A DNA stretch of 64,000 bases from Altica lythri (taxonomy: Eukaryota; Arthropoda; Insecta; Coleoptera; Chrysomelidae). This document shows, piece by piece, positions 21,733 through 32,950 of this stretch (the stretch's first letter is position 1; every line of letters starts with the position of its first letter). The stretch is from assembly GCA_964028335.1 (NCBI GenBank), contig OZ034804.1, positions 39,919,574-39,983,573 of the forward strand. The letters run 5' to 3'. The notes below the pieces were generated by a model that was not told the origin of the DNA, did no database searches, and worked only from the letters and a program-made list of their open reading frames with translations. The position numbers and the translations under genes were made by a program.

Positions 21733-22551
21733 AGAACAGAGAATAATGTAATCTGTCTGGATTGGTACCGTAAATGCACGAATTCAGGAAGATACATTCC
21801 TTTTAACTCTTATCACCCCCTCAAACAAAAAATTAATACTGTCATAGGAATGAAGAATAGAATAATAAACATCTCACATCCAACATTTAGAGATAAGAAC
21901 TTAAAATTACTATTTGACATCTTAATTAGCAATAGTTATCCAAAAAAGTTGTTGAACAAATTGTTATATTCTAACAATGAAGTGAATAATGTTAACAATC
22001 AAAAGAACATAAACTTAGACATTAATATTAAATATGGTACTTTACCTTATATCCATAATTTAACGAAGCCTCTTACGAGACTGTTTAGTAGTTTCAACGT
22101 TAAAATAGCTAGTTATAACAATAAAAAACTTAATTTATTTTATTCAAATCTCAAAGATCGCACTCCAATAACAAAGTGCTGTAATGTAATTTATGGTTTA
22201 CCGTGTGAATGTGGCCAATTATATATAGGTCAAACTGGCCAAAGACTCAGTAAAAGGATAAATCTTCACAAAAGCGATTGTAATCGCAAACCCACAGCTA
22301 CCAGTCTCAGTATCCATGTAAATGAGACCAAACATAAAGTCCTTTACGATGAGGTCGTAATCTTAGATAAGTCTGACAAAGATTACCAACGAAAAATACT
22401 AGAAATGTGTTATATTAATAATTGTGCTAACGCCGTAAACCATAAAAAAGATATAGAAAATTTGAGTTCAATATATACGTTTTTACTAAAACAAAATTTC
22501 ACTAAACGTAAAAAACTACCACAGTCCTACGTAAGCGACAATCCTTTGTAA
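21733..22551 (+). pseudogene. Penelope-like RT thumb and GIY-YIG endonuclease (copy B)
   Basis: Open from 21727 to the stop at 22549-22551, 274 codons in all. Numbering from the open frame: residues 10-42 carry the RT thumb signature of Penelope-like elements (LDWYRK, NSGRY, HPLKQK). Residues 150-231 form the GIY-YIG nuclease with CC at 151-152, C160, C162, YIG at 166-168, R177, H181 and a Glu in the KILEMCYI block. The RT palm and fingers are missing, so this is a 5'-truncated fragment with no native start. The enzyme family nicks DNA for target-primed reverse transcription. Confidence 0.88.
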
Positions 22552-23177
22552 ACATTTTAATTCATTTTAATTTTCCCTCCCTCTTTTTTACTTTATTCAA
22601 AAACATCAAATGTCTATCTTTGTGTCTTTTAGAAACCAAATTAAACAAAATAATTAATATTATTTAAAGATATTTACAATTCTAATTTAATCCTGTTTTT
22701 AATTTTTAATTTTAATTACACTTTTTAAAATGATTCTATTCCAATTTGTATATTGGCATTCGAGCAACGATAGCCCTTTACCTGTAAATAAAACAGTTAG
22801 GTTGATTTGAATCAGAAATTCTAATTTAAATTTTCCCGCGCTCCGAACTAACCGGAAGACGAGGTGACGGATGTCAACTCAACAAGAAGTGACAGTTGAG
22901 TTACTGTTTGCCACAACGTTTTTCGAAGTATAGTTCCAACGGAATTTTCATTATTAAATTAAGATTCAACATCGAATTTATTTTATTTCGAATCAAATTG
23001 ACTTAAGAGAGTTTTATTAGTGTAAGATGGTTAACATCTCAGGTCTAGTGATCTTACCTGAACACAAATGTTTCAATCTTGTTCTGAGTTTTTACCACTG
23101 AGCCACGTGCTACTATTTCGGTAAGATGATTGTTCTTGTATTTAACATCTAATGTAAAGAATGTTATTCCATTGTAG

Positions 23178-23223
23178 TTAGTCCTGAAGAAGCTTATAAC
23201 CGATAGGCGAAAGCTCGACGTAA
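23178..23223 (+). ncRNA. Hammerhead ribozyme of Penelope-like copy B
   Basis: Same sequence as in copy A: CTGAAGA 23184-23190, GAAA 23209-23212, palindromic AGCT 23212-23215, cleavage predicted after C23216, and stem I TTAGTC/GAC-G-TAA. Both core blocks are intact. Confidence 0.75.
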
Positions 23224-23300
23224 ATAAAAAGCACTCACTTTGAAGCATCTGACTTTCATTGCTTCCTCAGTCCCGGGTCTTCCCTAATAGTTATCAACGA

Positions 23301-23304
<4 letters not shown>

Positions 23305-23344
<40 letters not shown>
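23305..23344. repeat. (TA)n microsatellite
   Basis: Pure (TA)n abutting the 3' end of Penelope-like copy B. Confidence 0.9.
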
Positions 23345-23347
<3 letters not shown>

Positions 23348-23639
23348 AGATGATATGAGTTACTATGCTATATTAAATAAGAATGTAAAATGAAAATCTT
23401 ATGGAAATTAGAGAAAGGAAAATTTTCTTATTTCGGGTCAGAGCATAAATGCAGTAACAGTGGGATTAATTATCATCATCTTCTTCATAATTCCTAAAAA
23501 AAGAAAAAAGAAAATAGAATAAGGAAGAAAAAAATACAAATTCATTACAAAGATTTTTTTTTAAAGATTCAAAATGGTTTAATCTACATTATATAAAGTT
23601 TCAATAATTATGAAATTGATAAATGGGAAAAGTAAATAA

Positions 23640-23663
23640 TTAAAAGCTTATAAAATTGCCAAT

Positions 23664-23695
<32 letters not shown>

Positions 23696-24801
23696 TTATT
23701 TCCAAATTCCTTCAAAAAATATAATATGATACATTTTCTGAGGACCTATAGGAGGCAGAAATTGCCCGTACATAGGTGGTCCTACAAACTAAAAATAATA
23801 ATAATAATCCTACAAAACTAAAAATAATCCTACAAACTAAAAATAATAACTGTATTCTAATATTTATTTACAATTCAACTTTTATAGAATAAAGTCTATT
23901 CTTTTTATAATTTTTGTTGTTTGTAATTGCGCTCTAATTAGATTTTATTATGCTAATTTTACTTAATTTCACTGAAGTCACTTATGGTTCTTTGTAGATT
24001 TTTCTTTAGTATCTTTTTATTTGTTGTTAATGTTTTCTGTGAATTAGGTAGTTTGTTGAAGTAATAAACTGCATAGTATTCGAAACTTCTTTGTCCTATT
24101 GTAGCTCCAAATTTATGTAATGATAGACTTTTGTTTCTGGTGTCTCTTGGGTAATTTAAGTATCTTTCTTTTAGTTCTTGATATTTGAAAATGATGGATT
24201 TTAATATAAAAGTTTGTTTGATCTCCAGGATATTTTTATTATTTTGTTTATCAGCTCCTATTATTTTTAATATTTTGCATTGAAGTCTGTGTAATATCTT
24301 GTATGTGGCTTCATACAAACCACCCCATCCAATAACACCATATGTAGTTATACTATTAAAAAGGCCATAGTAGAGCTGCAATAGTTGATTCATAGACATT
24401 ATTTTTCTAAGTTTATAAAATACTGACACCAAGTATTTGGTCTTGCTTATAATGTTATTTACATGTATGTCCCATTTCATATGCTGATCAAAAGTAAGTC
24501 CCAGGTATTTGTAATTATTTATTCTATTTAGTCTATTGCCATTTATGAAAACAGGAATCGAGATTGGTACTGAGTCTACGTAATTTCCAAACGTTATAAA
24601 AGTGGTTTTAGATATATTCAGTGTTAATCTATTTTTGTAGAGCCAAGAGTATATGAAATTTAAGCTTTTAGTCAGTGTAATTGCTATTTCAGTCCAGGTT
24701 TTGCCATCAACAGGTATTGCTATATCATCTGCATATGCTACTAGTTCAGGACATAGTTGAAGTATATCATTAATGTAGATAATAAACAGTAATGGGCCCA
24801 A
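23640..24801 (-). pseudogene. 5'-truncated LINE (Jockey/CR1-type RT)
   Basis: A 280-codon intact frame (24801 to 23959) begins inside the RT at GPLLFIIYINDI and carries the catalytic YADD (VAYADDIAIPV), LTLNISKTTFI, YKYLGLTFD and the C-terminal HKFG...RSFEYYAVYYFNKLP block. There is no RNase H. The 3' UTR ends in (ATT)n at 23668-23693. 'acattaat' occurs at both edges and may be a short target-site duplication. The fragment starts abruptly, as expected for 5' truncation during integration. A related RT piece is at 62285-62425. Confidence 0.8.
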
Positions 24802-24809
24802 TATAGTAA

Positions 24810-26190
24810 TTAAACATTAATTTTTAAATGAATTAAGGGTATAATTAAATAAGAAAATTAAATTATAAAAATATCACAAATAGTTAAAATAAATATTAAA
24901 ACTTTTACTTACTTTTAAAATATACAAATTTATCAACCATATTATAATTTGTTAATAGTTCAAATGCCAAATGAAATATTCTGAAAAAGAGAAAATTATT
25001 AGTTTATAGTGCTAGTAAATTTTATAAAAATAAAAAAGAATAATCATTGTTTTAAATTGTAATAATGAATCAAGAATTAGATTTTGTTAGTAATTTTATT
25101 TAAATAAGGAATTAGTAGGCGATTAGGTGGTAAGGATGTATAGATTTAGGTTTGTTGAATTTTTCAGTTGTTTTTTTGTTGATTTGATAGAATCTCTCTT
25201 GTTTTCTGGTTCTTGATATGTAAGTTGTATTAAAAAATTGCTCCGTAGAAATTTTGAGTTTTTTTTGAAAATATTGATAAAAGAAAGTTTTAAATCAGTT
25301 TAAAGTATTAATATTATCACAAGGTAACCAGAGAAAGCAATTGTTAAAAGAAAATAACATTATTTTATGAAGAAATAGATACTTAAATTGTGGGTTGAGC
25401 AGTATATGGTATGACTGCATTTTAATTAAGTTAATGAAAAATAAACTAATATTTAACAAGAAAGAAAGTCATAATTACACTTACCAGAGGAGGTAGTAGC
25501 AGTTTATCTTTTGGTTTGAAAAAGAATTTATTGTTTGATCTCTACAAAGTGTCCTGAAATCTTTGCTGTTCCGGGGAAGAAAGTAGATTGTCCAGAGAAG
25601 TAAATCCTAAATCCTGGTTTTCCAGAAGAGGAGAGAAGTTTCATCCAAATGGTAACCACTTTTCACTTGGTACAATAAAGAGTTTTATGTGTTTGATTTT
25701 TGTAATTTTGATGAACATTTTTATTTCACTGTTTTATGTATTTAACTAAATTACTATTCACTATTTGATAAGTTTAATTTGAATTGTTTATTAACACAAA
25801 TCAGAATACTTCATTTCATATATTTGATGCATATTTGGGTTTAACAACGGTTTCTTGAAGTTTGTCACATTTTGAATTAGTAAGGTTAGAAATTTATATA
25901 CAATTCATGCCTAGAAAACATCATTGGTCTAGGATAGTGTGGTTTTACGATCATTTTATTGAAAATTTTTATATTAACTGATTTTGAATCTAATTTTGTT
26001 GAATATTTGGAACTCTGACCCTGATATAAGGGAATAGCCGGTAGCATATTTACATAATAATATTGGAAAATAATTAAATTAAGTTAATTCTTACCTATTT
26101 AATATTTATATTTAAATTCAAAAATATTCATGGTAAGGAATATTTTATAACATAGTAATTGATATAATCAAAGGAAATTATTATTCATAC
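24810..26190. other. AT-rich stretch, no gene seen
   Basis: No coding similarity or clear repeat structure. Confidence 0.45.
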
Positions 26191-26203
26191 ACACAAATAT
26201 ATG

Positions 26204-26209
<6 letters not shown>

Positions 26210-26263
<54 letters not shown>
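26210..26263. repeat. (TA)n microsatellite
   Basis: About 54 bp of (TA)n at the left of the hairpin repeat. Confidence 0.9.
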
Positions 26264-26290
26264 TATTGCATTGGTAAAGTAATATTAGTT

Positions 26291-26590
26291 TCGTAACAAG
26301 TCCCAAAAGTGATCTTTTACTGGACGAGCGGGTCAATGCAGGGCGAGCCGCAGGCGAGGCCTGCAAGCCTGCGAGTCCAGTAAAAGCACTTTTGGGACGT
26401 ATTACGTACAATATTTTTTTTTAAACCGGTCAGAATTTAGTAATTTCCAGTTTATTTTTGGGTCAAAAAATTTCATCTTGTCGGACCGGGCCAGAAAATA
26501 AAAATTATTTTTTGGCCTTGTCCGACAAAATGAGACTTTCTGGCATAAAAATAAACCGGAAAGTACTAATTTCTGGCCGGTTTAAAAAAA
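26291..26590. repeat. Double-hairpin repeat family R2, copy 1
   Basis: Two consecutive palindromes. The first pairs GTCCCAAAAGTG...CTTTTACTGGAC with GTCCAGTAAAAGCACTTTTGGGAC, with a G+C-rich loop of near-repeats (gcagggcgagccgcaggcga). The second pairs AAACCGGTCAGAAT...CCAGTTTATTT with a matching block ending CTGGCCGGTTT. A second copy is at 36303-36630. No coding potential. Confidence 0.75.
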
Positions 26591-26649
26591 ATATATTTAC
26601 ACTAACCTATTTTGACATCACCAAAATACGTCGCTGCCAGATTAAAAGT

Positions 26650-27265
26650 TAAAATCTGCATTATCAATATGAAATTTAATTACATCAAAGCTGTGTTGAT
26701 TTCAAGAACATCCGTGATGTACAGTTTTTAATTTCAATTCTTTTCTTAAACGAAAGCAATAATTACTTTTCAGAACTCTATGAAGTAATTATATATTGAA
26801 AATTACCATGTTATTAATTAAGTATTCATTTCGTTACTACACACAACCTATATAATGCGACCTACATCAACTAATTATTTGTTCTCATCATAGTTAAACA
26901 GGATTGAAGATAATTAAATTAACTTCATGTCTAAAACTATCCTACATGAAACCTAAACCTTTATTTTACGTGAATAACTAACATATTCACGTAACAGTTC
27001 TCTGTGATATGTACTACCTGTTACTCTGAAAAGGACATAATTAGTAACAAGCTAGCACCGTATAGAAACACGTGTTCTTCCTAGGTTATTGATTACAAAC
27101 ACCTTGTGTTTACAGAAATTAGTTGAAAATTGATACACTAGCCAGTAAGTAATCAAAATTCCCGCTTTTGATCAATACGTGTTTGATAGAAAAACCCATA
27201 TATTTTCTTCTAAGTAAAAAAAGTAACAAATAAAGAAATAACTCTTTATTAGTTATTTTTGAAAT
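26650..27265. other. AT-rich stretch, no gene seen
   Basis: No coding similarity; ordinary AT-rich sequence. Confidence 0.45.
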
Positions 27266-27269
27266 TTTC

Positions 27270-27440
27270 AAAATAGACAAAAAGAGGTGACTACAAGGAA
27301 AAATCAAAAAGTGTCACATCCAGCAGAACTGGGTCCTGCAACCTCTAGCTATGCTATAACTTATGTCGTTATTGCATTTGAGAATTTAGCAGAAAAAGTG
27401 GTGTCCGCTGGTAAATAGCAAATTATAGTTCAAAATTCGC
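27270..27440 (-). mobile_element. SINE-like fragment
   Basis: On the minus strand a box B-like end (gttgcaggacccagttctg) is followed by 'ctggatgtgacac' and a T-rich tail, the same order as in the SINE at 3140-3390, but more diverged. Confidence 0.4.
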
Positions 27441-27449
27441 CAAAATGGT

Positions 27450-27900
27450 GCTAATATTAAATGAGTATGATTTATAAAGAATGTAAAGTATGCAGAATTC
27501 GAATAATTAAGTAAACATAACCCAAGATTAGATTGGAAATTTTTTAGGTTGGCTGTTAGCCTGTATCACTGCGACCTTTGCAGGTCTTCTGTAAACTCCC
27601 ATTATCTTTGGAATAGGACTAGAGCACTTTGTCCAGCCCTGCCCTCTTAATGACACTTGGCACCACCTTAATTTGTTCCCTTCTAATGTTCCATTTTTTG
27701 ATTATTCTCCTTTTTTTGACCCTCCATATTTCTAAAGTACTAAGGGATGTGACGTTAAAACTTGAAAAAATTTAAACAAAAATATCTGTTTTTAATAAAC
27801 GCTATAAATGTTCAAAGTGGTTGACATTTAATACGCAAAAACATATAGAAAATCGAGCTGATTTTGCGATGTTTTTTAACATGTTTAGTTTACACTTACG
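27450..27900. other. No gene seen
   Basis: AT-rich with a less AT-rich patch at 27550-27740. On the minus strand this could be a very decayed retroelement end, but no motif is secure. Confidence 0.35.
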
Positions 27901-27907
27901 ATATAAA

Positions 27908-28820
27908 ATAGTTATTTGTGACACAAGGACGGAAAATAACATTTTGCAAGAGCGAGTAAAGTTGTGTAGCTGAGGTGCGTAGCACCGAGGCGAAACAATA
28001 CGAGCACTTGCAAAACATTTTCCGGACGTGTAACACCCACTATTTTTTGGTCCGACTAATTTTTAATATTTTCAAAAGTTCTGTTATGTTCAAGAGTTGG
28101 CCGCTTGTGCTACCTAAGGTAAGAACAGTGACTAGAAGACAGCCGACAGACTGTCAGCTGGTATGACGTGATCTTCGGGTAGATATAAGCGCCACATTGG
28201 ATGTTAATATTATAGTTGTGTAATAACTTGTTTGATACTTAATATAGGCACGTCTTAAGCAGTTATTAGTGTTTTAATTAACATATGTTGCAAACACAAC
28301 AAGTTCAAAAACTTTTTACTTTATGACATACAAGATAAGATGTTTATTGACATCTATTGCACGATTAAAAGAATAAGTAATAAGGAATGATTTTCTGATA
28401 ATCGATTTCAAGATCCTTAATTTTTATACATACAAATACTGTGCTAATAAGCAGCACAGTAAAAATTGTTATATTGAAAATATTAACATTAATATCTAAT
28501 AATTTTATATAAAAATAGCAGAGACAATGAACTATTTTCATAATCTAATGATAAGTAGTTGTAAATTGACATAAATATCAAATTTTATAATACAAGTTGT
28601 GAGAGAAATTAAATGTAAATTAGAATCCTGCTTACCTTTAGAAAAAGTTAAAGGTAAGTTTAGTATATTATACGCTGTTTTTAAATAAATTTAATTAAAA
28701 TTTGTATTATTCATTATGTATTTTTGATGACTTAAAATTTAAACTCATAGCGCCATCTCTTTAGATAATCTAAAAGCTACTTTGCCGGCCTAGTATTGTT
28801 TCTGGACGGAGGACCAAAAA
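27908..28820 (-). mobile_element. Hairpin-ended repeat family R1, copy 2, with solo LTR inside
   Basis: Inverted copy of 10599-11353. The ends correspond (tttgtgacacaaggacgg at left, ggacggaggacc at right), as does internal sequence such as 'gtgctaataagcagcacag'. Copy 2 lacks part of the CATTTTCCGG hairpin of copy 1 and has gained a 220-bp LTR at 28082-28301. Confidence 0.7.
28082..28301. mobile_element. Solo LTR with 5-bp target-site duplication
   Basis: Starts TGTTATG and ends CACAACA, flanked by AGTTC on both sides (28077-28081 and 28302-28306). The homologous position in copy 1 of the R1 repeat, near 11185, has a single AGTTC (as its complement) with no insert, so this is a filled site against an empty one. 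A TATA-like 'gatataagcgcc' lies inside. It is the product of recombination between the LTRs of an LTR retrotransposon; the superfamily is not determined. Confidence 0.75.
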
Positions 28821-28839
28821 ATAACTGTGCAAAAAAACT

Positions 28840-30280
28840 GTACACATATAAATAAACAAATTTGAAATGTTTTGAGTCTAAATAGAATGTGATTGGGTTT
28901 AATACTTTTTAGAAATCAGTAAAGAAATTGTACCTTTTTAAGAAAATTTGGTTGTAGAAGCGACTGAATTATATATGTAGCAAAGCTGCGCTTACAGATC
29001 ATACAGGGTATTTCATTAAGTCTGGCTAGCGGCTATATCTTAGACACTACTGTATTACTACATACCTAGCAAGTTAAGAAAAAAAATAATTTTATAAAAT
29101 CGGTCATGAGAAAATCTTTAATAAAAGTTCCACCACAAAAGGGCGCAATCGAAAATCGAATATTAAAATGTTTATACAATTTTTTTTTAAATGTAATTGA
29201 TGCAAAACCGAAAGGAAGCTAAATATTTTTTACAAAACAATTAATATTTATCGTTTAAATGCCGAACAATAAATTACTTAATTATATTGTATACGGTAAT
29301 ATTTTTAAGCTTGATATAAAGTAAAAGATTAAAATATTTTAAATTTAAACTACAATCTGCATTATTTGTTTATATAAATTTGTTAAGTTAATATTATCAA
29401 CCATACAAAAATAAATTCATTTTCGTGGCAAATAAATGATATTTGTGTAACCTAAATTTCATATAAACTACGGATCTCTTAAAACAAAAAATTTATCTTT
29501 CTCAACTATCCCCCTATTTGCAGTGTAACCAGAAATATTAAATTGACCCGACACAATTTTGTCTTTTGCGACAGCCGCATAGAAAAGCAAACACAATTCC
29601 ATTATTAATCTTTGTCTTGGTCTTTGTCACAAAGACTTAGTGTGTGTTCTTTTCAACGGGTATTCATTTTCTTGGTTGAGCTTTTGATACACTCCGTGTT
29701 TACCCAGCAGTTCAGGTCCCTTTTCCTTAACGACATCACTCTTTGCAAATAACATTGAATCACATAACGAACCACAATTTTAAAAATACAACGTATTCAG
29801 TAATTGTATCACCGATCCTTTGAGCTTTAAGTAGGTGTTTTTAAATAAAGTAAAGAAAAAACACCAAACTAAAGTTGGAGGATAATATACACATATACCT
29901 GAAAGGAAGAGTAATGATTTAACAGCAGAATTGTGACTTGTAAAAAGCTAGTTTGAATAAGAAGCCGAATGTTAAGGTTTAGTAAAATAAATTGTTTATT
30001 TATGTAAGTAGGTTAATGGTAACTTTTTTAGATTTCTTTTTCACAGCAATAAATAATTCATACTTACTTACTGTGTTCTATGTATATCTTTAAAGTCTGT
30101 TCTGATCGAGTTTGGTAATTCAATATTACCAACCAACAGCAAGCAAATAAAAGATATTTTTAAAACCTAAATTTTATATTTAATTGTAATATAATTGGAT
30201 CTAAGTTCCTTACGGCAGGCTTGGATGAGATAGGGATTTTGCTGCGTGACCGAACTAAAAAAAATGTAATAGTAAAAAAC
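28840..30280. other. AT-rich stretch, no gene seen
   Basis: 'acagggtatttcattaagtc' near 29005 resembles the ACAGGGTGT starts common in insect interspersed repeats (compare 52575). Nothing coding is seen. Confidence 0.4.
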
Positions 30281-30284
30281 CGTA

Positions 30285-30425
30285 ACGAAAAACCGTTAAA
30301 TGAGCTGGGTTCGATTCCCGGCCGATGCAATTTTTTTTTGTATATATCTCTTAACATTTACTTTTTGTGTTAAAGTAATATGAGATATAATTTTTTAAAA
30401 TCTTTATATTTGAAAGTAGTTAGGA
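30285..30425 (+). mobile_element. tRNA-derived SINE fragment
   Basis: A near-canonical box B region, GGGTTCGATTCCCGGCC (30308-30324), is followed by 'gatgcaa', a T9 run and an AT-rich tail. The rest of a tRNA cannot be folded upstream, so it is probably SINE rather than a tRNA gene. Confidence 0.45.
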
Positions 30426-30429
30426 AAGG

Positions 30430-31022
30430 TGAGAAAAAATAAATGTATACATTACTCTTTAAAGCTCACCTTGAATTTTAAAGAAGCTTCTTTCTTAACG
30501 CCAAGATTTCACTGGTTTTGATATATTGACCGTTAATTGAGACTTTCGCAGGCGCTACAGTCGTATACACAAGCGAGAAGCGAGGAGTGTTATGTGTTGA
30601 TTTTACATTAGCCGAAGGAACTTAGTTCCTACCTGGTGTCCCACGACACCATTTTAACTTGTTAAGTTTATTTTAATCACTTTTAGCTTACATTGAATTA
30701 TCCACATGGACCAACAAATAAAACGTTGCTATATCATAAACTTCACTTTAAAGACATTATTTTAAGATTAAGTAAAAGATTTTAGAAATCTATCAATGCT
30801 CTTAAAGACAGTTTTGAACCATATTTATACAGATTTTTGTAATGTGCAAACCAGATTTGGTTCTTTGAATTTAAACCAAAAAAGCAATATCTATGAAAGT
30901 TAGCACATATTTTTTACATCATTTAGTTAAATTCAAATTTAAACGTTAAAACCAAAAAACATTAAAAATTTATAGATGGTGTTGATTTAAATAGGTTCCG
31001 CAATTATTTTTTCATAACTTAT
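30430..31022. other. No gene seen
   Basis: No coding similarity. The patch 30540-30660 is less AT-rich and contains 'acctggtgtcccacgacacc', a small palindrome of unknown meaning. Confidence 0.4.
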
Positions 31023-31035
31023 AAATACTCAACTT

Positions 31036-32264
31036 AGCTTTGCTACAGAAGTGAAATACTTAGGTGTTATCCTTGACAGCAAGCTGACGTGGAACTCACA
31101 CATAGAAAGCAGAGTTAAAAAAGCAAGGTCACTATGTGGATCTATACGGCAATCATAAGACCTATGCTAACATATGGTGCTGTCGGTTGGTGGCCTAAAG
31201 TCAAAAAAACGACAGCTATCAAAAAATTAAACCAAATCCAAAGATCAGCATGCCTTCTCGTAACAGGAGCCATGCGAAGCACACCGACCAGCGCAATGGA
31301 AGTCATACTAGGTGATATATTTGTTAAGGAGGTCCAAGGTACGCTTTCGCACGGTTGGTATCGAACCCACTGTAGAGACTGGCACCCATAGGGACAGTCT
31401 GTGGACGGAATCGATAAAAGTGGTACCACTCCTACAGGCAGACACGAATGCCGTCGCACCAAGATTTGTCTTTGACAAACCCTACAAAATATTAACAAAC
31501 AAGACAGCAGACCCCAACGTAGTGAACGCTCTGAGCGTATATACGGATGGATCAAAAACAAAGCAAGGTGTGGGATGTGGAATTTACTCTAGATCCTCAA
31601 ACCCAAAAATAAAATGGGCTATGGATGGCTTGTCAAGTGTGGTTCAGTCAGAACTCACAGGCATAACCATAGCTGCAAAAGAATTAATCAATAGGAACAT
31701 CACAGGCAGGAATATAAATATATACACAGACTGCCGACAAGCACTACTGGCCTTGAATAGACCACGTATCACTTCAAGTTTAGTACTAGAATGTCACTAA
31801 TCTCTAACTGAGGCCAGCCAGAATAACGTGGTCACCCTCAGCTGGATCAAAGGATATGGGAACTCTAAAGACAACCGCATTGCGAACAATTTAGCAAGGA
31901 GGGCTGCGGGCTACAAATATGTTAGCCCTCGCCCATCTACCAAGCTAAGATTGTCCGCAGTCGTGGACCTTATCAAACAGCACTCTCATCAAAAATTTAT
32001 ACAGTGCTGGGATGAAACTACAACAACAACAACGAACAAGAAGAAGAAACAGTAGAACACATTATGTATGACTGCTCTGCTTTTTCTGAAATCAGAAGAT
32101 CCGTATTGGCTTACACCAGCCGATGTCAGGGAGATCCCCTTTGGGAGCCTCATCACCTATTTTAAATCACTAGGCCTACAATACGGGAGGATGCACAATG
32201 GGTCATATGTGGCCTCAGTGCTGGCTAAGCACTAGCTCGCCCCCCACCAAATTTCCATATCCAG
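31036..32264 (+). pseudogene. 5'-truncated LINE with RNase H (LOA/R1/I group)
   Basis: Flanked by a perfect 13-bp target-site duplication, AAATACTCAACTT (31023-31035 and 32265-32277). The coding remnant starts in the RT C-terminus (ATEVKYLGVILDSKLTWNSH). A deletion/frameshift follows, then the frame at 31134 gives IYTAIIRPMLTYGAVGWW and RSACLLVTGAMRSTPTSA. RNase H survives with VYTDGSKTKQGVG, QSELTGITIAA and IYTDCRQALLAL, and another frame gives LSWIKGYGNSKDNRIANNLA. A knuckle-like EETVEHIMYDC follows. It is related to the LINEs at 16168 and 57905. Stops and shifts make it dead. Confidence 0.8.
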
Positions 32265-32279
32265 AAATACTCAACTTGT

Positions 32280-32945
32280 TGTTTTAAAGGTCAGCAAATT
32301 AAATTAAAGACCACAAATAATTAGGATTTTATAAATTTATAGACTTCTAGATTGGTTTTAAAATACCTAATTGGTGACTACAATGTCACATGTTTCTATA
32401 TCTTCCAGTTTTTTTACAAGATTTAGCTAATCTAATCCCAAATGCTTTATCTATTTGAAACACTTATACATACTGTTTAAATTGCTTACCGAATACATAT
32501 TATCTGAAGCACCAGAAATGATAATAAAAACTATTGTTTCTATAGTTTGACTCAAAAAACAGAGAAAATGAAATTCAATTTTTTTAATTGATTTTAGCAA
32601 CATATATGTTGACTTAGAAGTCCTGTTTTTTTAATTTCAGCCTGAAAATAATTATGATTGGTTTTTCCACAATAATCACAAATTTTGACCGATTCCCAGA
32701 TTTATTGTGAGTTCTAAAAGATAATCTCACTAAGCTGTTACTTGCAGCAGTTTTGACAAAACCAAGATTAGGTTTATCAAAAAAGAATTTTATTTTTAGT
32801 GAAAACCATTTTGTACTCCAGTGGCATTGTTAACAAAAGATAACAAAGAGTATTACTTTTTTCATCAAGGCGAGTCCCAGTATAGGTACTTTCTTGAATT
32901 AGCTTGTGAAACTTTCATTCTAACGATCCTGAAAATATGTTATTT
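32280..32945. other. AT-rich stretch, no gene seen
   Basis: No coding similarity or repeat structure recognised. Confidence 0.4.
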
Positions 32946-32950
32946 ATTAC

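Larger units (their letters stand above)
21733..23307 (+). mobile_element. Penelope-like element, copy B (5'-truncated)
   Basis: Plus-strand copy of about 1575 bp facing copy A across a 14-bp centre. It contains the end of the RT/endonuclease frame, a 3' noncoding region of about 750 bp with a hammerhead, and ends next to a (TA)n tract. Both copies are truncated at the same 5' point. Confidence 0.85.

Noticed and set aside
27550..27740. Retroelement endonuclease fragment on the minus strand
   Set aside because: A weak resemblance (KVVPSVI...) in one frame only; too short and broken to support.
30308..30324. tRNA gene based on a perfect T-arm-like GGTTCGATTCCC
   Set aside because: No upstream D-arm or acceptor partner could be paired.
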